Below, in pieces: positions 8,301 through 10,055 of a stretch of 10,055 nt of DNA. Location of the stretch: NCBI GenBank assembly GCA_012523655.1, contig JAAYTV010000093.1, forward strand, positions 1-10,055. Reading direction: 5' to 3'. A model generated the notes under the pieces. That model saw only the letters and a list, made by a program, of their open reading frames with translations. It was not told where the DNA came from and searched no databases. A program made the translations under genes and the position numbers. Each line of letters starts with the position of its first letter. Position 1 is the stretch's first letter. The stretch is from a bacterium (GTDB lineage Bacteria > Zhuqueibacterota > Zhuqueibacteria > Residuimicrobiales > Residuimicrobiaceae).

Positions 8301-8574
8301 ATTTGCGCTGCTGCAGAATTATCCCAACCCTTTCAATCCGCGTACCCGTGTTCCCTTCGCCGTGGCGCAGACGTGCCGGGTGCGCGTGTGTCTGTACGAC
8401 GACAGCGGCCGCCGGATTCGTTTGCTCGATGACCGGCTCTACGCCGCCGGCTATCATGAATTGGAATGGGACGGTTGCGACGACGCGGGTGCGCCGGTGT
8501 CATCAGGCCTTTTTCTCTGCACGATGACCGCCGGTCATTATCAATTCACCCGCAAAATGATTCTCATGAGATAA
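2338..8574 (+). CDS. Giant exported multidomain protein: FG-GAP propeller, UnbV/ASPIC, Ig-like stack, type IX sorting tail
   Basis: From the ATG at 2338 this encodes about 2078 residues. Residues 1-25 form a signal peptide (one Arg, then a long Ala/Leu/Gly core, cleavage likely near AAA-GQ). Residues about 59-411 hold seven FG-GAP/VCBS calcium-binding repeats. Residues about 440-518 match the ASPIC/UnbV domain of CRTAC1-like proteins. Residues about 534-1800 hold roughly twelve bacterial Ig-like (Big-1/invasin-type) domains, about 1801-1890 a cadherin-like module, about 1891-1980 another Ig-like module, and 1985-2078 a type IX sorting domain. It is therefore probably exported by Sec, moved across the outer membrane by the type IX system, and held on or released from the cell surface. 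A role in adhesion or glycan binding is inference; no catalytic domain is seen. An in-frame ATG at 2305 (preceded by GGAAGG) would add 11 residues, but the 2338 start has AAGGAAG upstream and gives a more standard signal peptide. Confidence 0.9.
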   Translation: MLSSFLRGLALAAIGLLSAGAGAAAGQTVKFVDISKTKKVQGLWIGNAYRYGHGIACSDINQDGLPDFYVSNAMEVDTLITFPEVSYLSKTNAAYTEEANARRVVDSYGIGSHGVVFFDYDNDGDFDLFNANTGATPFWPTIYNRLYRNNGSGVFGDVSKTAGVQVLPSFARSAVVFDANNDGFMDIYAAGADPTTYAATPNHFYINKGDGTFTMVDLGAKNVNSAGFGPNGVTAADYDEDGDVDIYVSIVDRAQPSQTRPANQFFIKQADGTYSNQARQLGVLGLGWSDGATFADYDNDGDLDLFVSSSNDKVRRKVCIYQNQGNGAFVDLTDEMSIYQRGFTPVLFDVDNDGDLDLLTLSNIKAQDLMRLYLNDGHGHFSKQENTGLEVAIYDTRGASVADIDNDGDLDIYLTDTNKIGSDLYYNRLFQNQLGNSNRWLKIFGRGPKGDAGAFGSKIWVFEKGYMDDLNHLVGYKQIISTYGFCSQDDPVQHFGLGQRDTVDVKILLTDSTVLKYPRTAGNRKITFSKPGSIRILSGNHQSGSRNQTLPLPLRVQVRDQNDQPLARTAIRFHSKDGMVVQAQPMMTDASGYAQVNFTLGSQAIMQTVAVTVPSLPNVQADFIVYLQLMPNEMQLIGPVQRSGPAGAVLADSIRIRILDKDRYGFAGLPVTFELLSGTGSLLPGDQARVTIQTNAEGYASAAWKLGKAAGALLQSMRISADYLGAALSGSPMTLTAAVVFHDTLQLAKQDGDRQTGQAGSVLLKPLLVKLSSTTGLSVPSLPICFKVVSGGGKVNDADSVIVSTDANSLASVHWRLGSDFLQAQSLLAWLPSSPSHQVTFTAQATPVARQLHYIGASEQYGQVNCSLDDPVTVRVTDDQGHPVADYVVLFKIAAGGGKVNDRDSVRLRTNAEGISLCSWRLGLKSGIRNNELQVVADGLSGSPLNLYASAAAGRPYQLIKISGDNQNCGPFRQPALPMRVQVTDSLLNGIAKQAVQFAIIQGDALVSGSTQTSVLTDSLGFAEVRITMGSVTGTVRVIAASAEAGQALRDSPVVFQATLSPATAKNLLYSGPSTYSGQAGSLLPAPVVVQVMDDGGFPVKGFEVIYQVVQGGGKVNEKDSVHVHTDERGAVQAFWRLGPVSGALNNRLRITAGSLQGSPLELQATASAGRAFRLTKLAGDDQSGGPRSNPPIPLTVLITDSLQNKIADHLVLFQVKQGDATLNGASHLTLSTDSSGRAQAAVKFGVNPGVVKIEASAQYNGKSLAGSPQVFTATITPAIATRLTLLSAVELYGQAGRALHDSLIVQVTDDWGTPIVEHPITFKVLAGSGKVNGRDSVTVMTDGQGYGRCCWLLGSQSEARANELAVMSAGLAGSPVHLWATGLAPRGFHLTSLSGDGQKGTPLTALPQPLKVKVLDSLGYPVAQHPVRFIIQQGDANFQSLSSTTATTDSAGIAAATVELGVTPGMIRISAEAHTAGVSLQGSPVAFDASLVLPAIDRQFSRLIVDTLAIANGRATLRLQAMLRGSLNQPLPGLQVRFQCSGAANLLIQPTEVSTAEGLVVASLTSTKAEVKKIWAQILYSPVVLDTVRARFTAGPAAVLSKVSGDNQSGPVGRVLALPLVTAVTDSFANPVVALMALRETWPDASQHTLANITSTPEGLARVSWTLSGLPGEHSLQVSCADLAPVTFQAKATLREVGQLKTIQGNAQAARPGSLLSEPVVVQVQDSFQEPLPGVIIHFQVIGGGTVYPHANVMADSQGLAAVTWRLGLTGEQKLIATVESRQEPSVAVTARMLENHIPALSCVKDTTIHEGQQLVLMLKGSDADLDSLVFGCEQLPDSASLDSLSGRFVWTPGYRSAGISKILFWVRDFWGGKSTATTTIIVLDVPRPPTITAFAPMDSVVRFDKQDILFSVNAVDLDNNYLYFTWWLNDVLVAPSGADYLLRYRSGIPLPSRLAVRVSDGLNTVEHSWMLDRVSHVAASGALPTEFALLQNYPNPFNPRTRVPFAVAQTCRVRVCLYDDSGRRIRLLDDRLYAAGYHELEWDGCDDAGAPVSSGLFLCTMTAGHYQFTRKMILMR
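2512..3570 (+). other. Seven FG-GAP/VCBS calcium-binding repeats (beta-propeller region)
   Basis: Seven DxDxDG-type loops occur at residues 59 (DINQDGLPD), 119 (DYDNDGDFD), 178 (DANNDGFMD), 237 (DYDEDGDVD), 296 (DYDNDGDLD), 349 (DVDNDGDLD) and 403 (DIDNDGDLD) of the giant protein. Spacings are 60, 59, 59, 59, 53 and 54 residues, as expected for successive blades. In integrin alpha chains and bacterial relatives such loops bind Ca2+ and seven repeats close a propeller. The first loop is the most degenerate. Confidence 0.88.
3652..3891 (+). other. ASPIC/UnbV (CRTAC1-like) domain within the giant protein
   Basis: Directly after the last FG-GAP repeat, residues about 439-518 run from NRWLKIFGRGPKGDAGAFGS through a Gly-Tyr-Lys-Gln segment and QHFGLGQ to VDVKILLTDST. 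The order (W-L near the start, GS before a beta strand, then HFGLG and a V-D-V-I-L strand) is that of the ASPIC/UnbV family, which usually follows FG-GAP repeats in bacterial CRTAC1-like proteins. Its molecular function is not well established. Confidence 0.8.
3937..7737 (+). repeat. Array of about twelve bacterial Ig-like domains
   Basis: Tandem domains begin near residues 534, 634, 747, 852, 960, 1068, 1176, 1284, 1392, 1500, 1602 and 1702. Most open with a GDxQxG or GQAG turn, followed by a strand such as PVTVRVTD or PLRVQVRD, a mid-domain F-x-V strand, a (T/S)D-x-x-G turn, W-x-LG or an equivalent, and often end in GSPxxxxA. This resembles Big-1/invasin-type Ig-like domains used as extended stalks in surface proteins. 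Domains 1, 10 and 11 are the most divergent, and boundaries are approximate to a few residues. Confidence 0.8.
4891..6834 (+). repeat. Three tandem 648-bp units (216 residues), each an A+B pair of 108-residue Ig-like domains
   Basis: Equivalent positions recur at 4891, 5539 and 6187 (type A domains) and at 5215, 5863 and 6511 (type B domains), always 324 bp apart, with no insertion or deletion over six domains. Type A has (G)GGKVNxxDSV and W-x-LG, with an A-to-B linker like AGRPYQL or AGRAFRL. Type B has QGDA, lacks the Trp, and has a B-to-A linker of the form SPATAK or TPAIATR. The copies differ at many DNA positions, so they are old or diversified duplications and not recent ones. Confidence 0.85.
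8290..8571 (+). other. Type IX secretion (Por) C-terminal sorting domain
   Basis: The last 94 residues of the giant protein start LPTEFALLQNYPNPFNP and continue through a strand rich in V-R-V, GRRIRLLDDRLYAAGYHELE, then WDG, SSGLF, and end in RKMILMR. This is the standard motif order of type A sorting domains (NYPNPFN near the start, GYHxLxWDG, SSGxFxxxxxAG, KKMxxxR at the end). It has a FlgD-like Ig fold and marks cargo of the type IX secretion system. The tail is intact, so the protein is expected to be full length. Confidence 0.92.
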
Positions 8575-8578
8575 GGAG
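8574..8578 (+). promoter_or_regulatory. Shine-Dalgarno sequence overlapping the giant gene's stop codon
   Basis: The stop TAA at 8572-8574 runs straight into GGAG, giving AGGAG, five nucleotides before the ATG at 8584. It fixes this ATG as the start of the deaminase gene, because the nearby ATG at 8580 is out of frame. The layout suggests co-transcription and possible translational coupling. Confidence 0.65.
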
Positions 8579-8583
8579 CATGC

Positions 8584-9357
8584 ATGGAAACCGTTCAAAC
8601 GTTCAAGGTGGAAAAATTGCAGGTGCAGGTCTATCAAAGCAAGTCGGCGCTCGCGGATGCGGCTGCGGCGTGGGTGAGCGCTTTGCTGGATGAGGCGATC
8701 CGTGAGAAAGGCAGGGCCAATTTGATTCTGGCCACCGGCGCCTCACAGTTCGAGTTGGTCGAGAGCCTTAAAAAAAAGGCGATTGAATGGAAGCGCATCA
8801 CTGTTTTTCATTTGGATGAATACAAAGGCATGTCCATCACCCATCCCGCCAGCTTTCGCAAATACTTGAAAGAGAGAATTCTGGATGAGGTGCAACCGGC
8901 GCAGGTGCATCTGCTGAACGGCGACAGCCCGGATGTGGAGGCCGAGTTAAAACGATATGAATCTCTGCTGGCGGCGAGCGAGATCGATTGCGCCTGCATC
9001 GGCATCGGTGAGAACGGCCACATTGCGTTTAATGATCCAGCGGTGGCGGATTTTCATGATCCGCGGCTGGTCAAGGTGGTGGATTTGGACGAAGCGTGCC
9101 GGCGGCAGCAGCTGGGAGAGGGGTGGTTTCCGACGTTGGCGGATGTGCCCACACAGGCCTTGAGCCTGACAATCCCGGCCATCATGCGTTGCCGCGCCAT
9201 CAGCTGCGTGGTGCCGGATCAGCGCAAGGCAGCGGCGGTGCGGGCAGCGCTCTACGGACCCATCGAGACCGCTTGCCCGGCTTCGATCCTGCGCACCCAC
9301 GCCCACGCCAAGCTGTTTCTCGATTCACACTCCTCGAGCCTGATCCAGTTCCCCTGA
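8584..9357 (+). CDS. nagB: Glucosamine-6-phosphate deaminase-like protein (NagB/SugarP isomerase family)
   Basis: This 257-residue cytoplasmic protein belongs to the NagB/6-phosphogluconolactonase superfamily. It probably converts glucosamine 6-phosphate to fructose 6-phosphate and ammonia, feeding amino sugars into glycolysis. Motifs are LATGAS (phosphate-binding loop, about 49-54), VFHLDEYKGM with D78 at the place of E. coli D72, GIGENGHIAFNDP with H146 at the place of the catalytic H143, and PASILRTHAHAKLFLD at the end. N144 replaces E. coli D141 and D151 replaces E148; Asn at the first site also occurs in Bacillus-type NagB, so activity is still likely. The Gly-Glu-Gly-Trp-Phe-Pro-Thr-Leu segment (about 178-185) marks a subfamily distinct from the E. 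coli enzyme. It starts nine bases after the giant gene's stop. A related sugar-phosphate isomerase activity is the main alternative. Confidence 0.85.
   Translation: METVQTFKVEKLQVQVYQSKSALADAAAAWVSALLDEAIREKGRANLILATGASQFELVESLKKKAIEWKRITVFHLDEYKGMSITHPASFRKYLKERILDEVQPAQVHLLNGDSPDVEAELKRYESLLAASEIDCACIGIGENGHIAFNDPAVADFHDPRLVKVVDLDEACRRQQLGEGWFPTLADVPTQALSLTIPAIMRCRAISCVVPDQRKAAAVRAALYGPIETACPASILRTHAHAKLFLDSHSSSLIQFP
9325..9357. other. Tail-to-tail overlap of deaminase and cytidylate kinase-like genes
   Basis: The plus-strand deaminase ends with TGA at 9355-9357 and the minus-strand kinase-like gene ends with TGA at 9325-9327, so their coding 3' ends overlap by 33 bp. Each message would contain sequence antisense to the other, and no intrinsic terminator fits between them. 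Confidence 0.8.
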
Positions 9358-10055
9358 CAGCGGATAGGGCGATCCGGCCTTCTGTTCCAGGGCGGCGAGG
9401 ATGAGCTGCGCTGCCTGAAGAGGGGAAAAGTGGGCGGTGTTGATCATCAGGTCGTAGTGATCCGGATCGTTGGGATCACGATTGAAATATTTTTTCACAA
9501 AGGCCAACCGCTCCTGATCAACCTTTTGGACGATGGCCTGTGCTTCCCGGGGGCTGATGGTGCGCCGTTGCGCCAGACGGTGGCTGCGCCACTGGAGCGG
9601 CGCATGGATCAGGACGCGCACGCCCTGCTGCGGTTTAAGTACGAAGACACTGCCCCGTCCGATGAGGATCGCCTGACCATGCTCGGCGAACGCGGCCAGC
9701 ACGGCCAGGAGATGTTTGCCGTAACGATCGATGTCCAAATGTTCGCGGCTCAACATAGTCTGCAGCCAGGTTTCGATCTCGCCTTTTTTCTTTTCATCAA
9801 AGCTCTCTACCACCTGGCTGCGCACGTGCGCGTTCTGTGCGATGAAATCCACCAACTCCCGGTCGTAGACCGGCCAGTTGAGCAGACCGCTCAAGGCCTG
9901 CGCCACGTCGTCACCGCCCGCACCGTGCATACGGGAAAAAGCCACAGACAATCCCGCCCACTGGGCCGGCAACCTGGGTTCCTTGCCGGCAGCCTTTTCG
10001 GAATGACGCACCCGCCACATCGTCACCTGTTTGGCAACATGTTTTTCCCAACGAA
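9325..10055 (-). CDS. Cytidylate kinase-like protein (Cytidylate_kin2 family), probably cut at its 5' end by the right edge
   Basis: The protein resembles the cytidylate kinase-like P-loop family (Pfam Cytidylate_kin2 type), cytoplasmic proteins related to CMP kinases whose exact substrate is often unknown. Visible landmarks, numbered from the GTG at 10026, are SRMHGAGGDDVA (31-42, at the P-loop position), VYDREL (53-58), ESFDEK (74-79), LIGRG (121-125), a basic LAQRR segment, a DQERLAFVKKYFNRD segment and YDLMINT (181-187). The usual P-loop Lys is absent, as in much of this family. The reading frame stays open to the window edge, and the extra upstream residues include RWEKHVAKQ, resembling the RWE-type N-terminal helix of relatives, so the true start may lie outside. 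Internal alternatives are GTG at 10026 and ATG at 10020; the AGGTG before the ATG is spaced rather closely. The C-terminus overlaps the convergent deaminase gene. Confidence 0.82.
   Translation of the reverse strand, partial: RWEKHVAKQVTMWRVRHSEKAAGKEPRLPAQWAGLSVAFSRMHGAGGDDVAQALSGLLNWPVYDRELVDFIAQNAHVRSQVVESFDEKKKGEIETWLQTMLSREHLDIDRYGKHLLAVLAAFAEHGQAILIGRGSVFVLKPQQGVRVLIHAPLQWRSHRLAQRRTISPREAQAIVQKVDQERLAFVKKYFNRDPNDPDHYDLMINTAHFSPLQAAQLILAALEQKAGSPYPLSGELDQARGV

Noticed and set aside
8768..8779. Run of eight A's in the deaminase gene containing an in-frame A AAA AAG slippery heptamer
   Set aside because: It encodes Lys-Lys-Lys in a normal helix. A -1 shift would reach a stop after two codons and cut the enzyme before its active site. 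No stimulatory stem was evident, so chance is the better explanation.

Overview
The window looks like chromosomal DNA from a free-living bacterium of the Fibrobacteres-Chlorobi-Bacteroidetes superphylum or an allied candidate phylum such as KSB1, Calditrichaeota or Ignavibacteria. The main reason is a very large secreted protein ending in a textbook type IX secretion (Por) sorting domain with the NYPNPFNP motif that is common in those groups. Base composition by eye is moderately GC-rich and even across the window. I see no tRNA, rRNA, CRISPR array, transposase or phage gene.

Left third (minus strand, read right to left): a complete family 1 glycoside hydrolase (beta-glucosidase, 748-2127) is followed by the first 173 residues of a sodium:solute symporter that runs off the left edge (1-519). 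Together they look like a small sugar-use module: import of a sugar or glycoside with sodium, and cytoplasmic cleavage of a beta-glycosidic bond. A GC-rich hairpin followed by a short T run lies between them, so the symporter may be expressed less than the hydrolase or from its own promoter. The divergent gap at 2128-2337 carries a good sigma70-like promoter for the hydrolase, a short palindrome, and a weak candidate promoter for the rightward gene.

Centre (plus strand, 2338-8574): one gene of about 6.2 kb encodes a roughly 2078-residue exported protein. In order it has a signal peptide, seven FG-GAP/VCBS calcium-binding repeats spaced as for a seven-bladed propeller, an ASPIC/UnbV (CRTAC1-like) domain, about twelve bacterial Ig-like domains, a cadherin-like module, another Ig-like module, and the type IX sorting tail. 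Six of the Ig-like domains (4891-6834) are each exactly 108 residues and alternate between two sequence types, giving three copies of a 216-residue two-domain unit. This is the most distinctive structure in the window.

Right end: a glucosamine-6-phosphate deaminase-like gene (8584-9357) starts nine bases after the giant gene, with a Shine-Dalgarno sequence that overlaps the giant gene's stop codon. It converges on, and overlaps by 33 bp, a minus-strand cytidylate kinase-like gene (9325 to the right edge). No obvious pathway links all five genes. The safest reading is a sugar-use module beside a surface-protein gene, followed by amino-sugar and nucleotide-kinase housekeeping-type genes.
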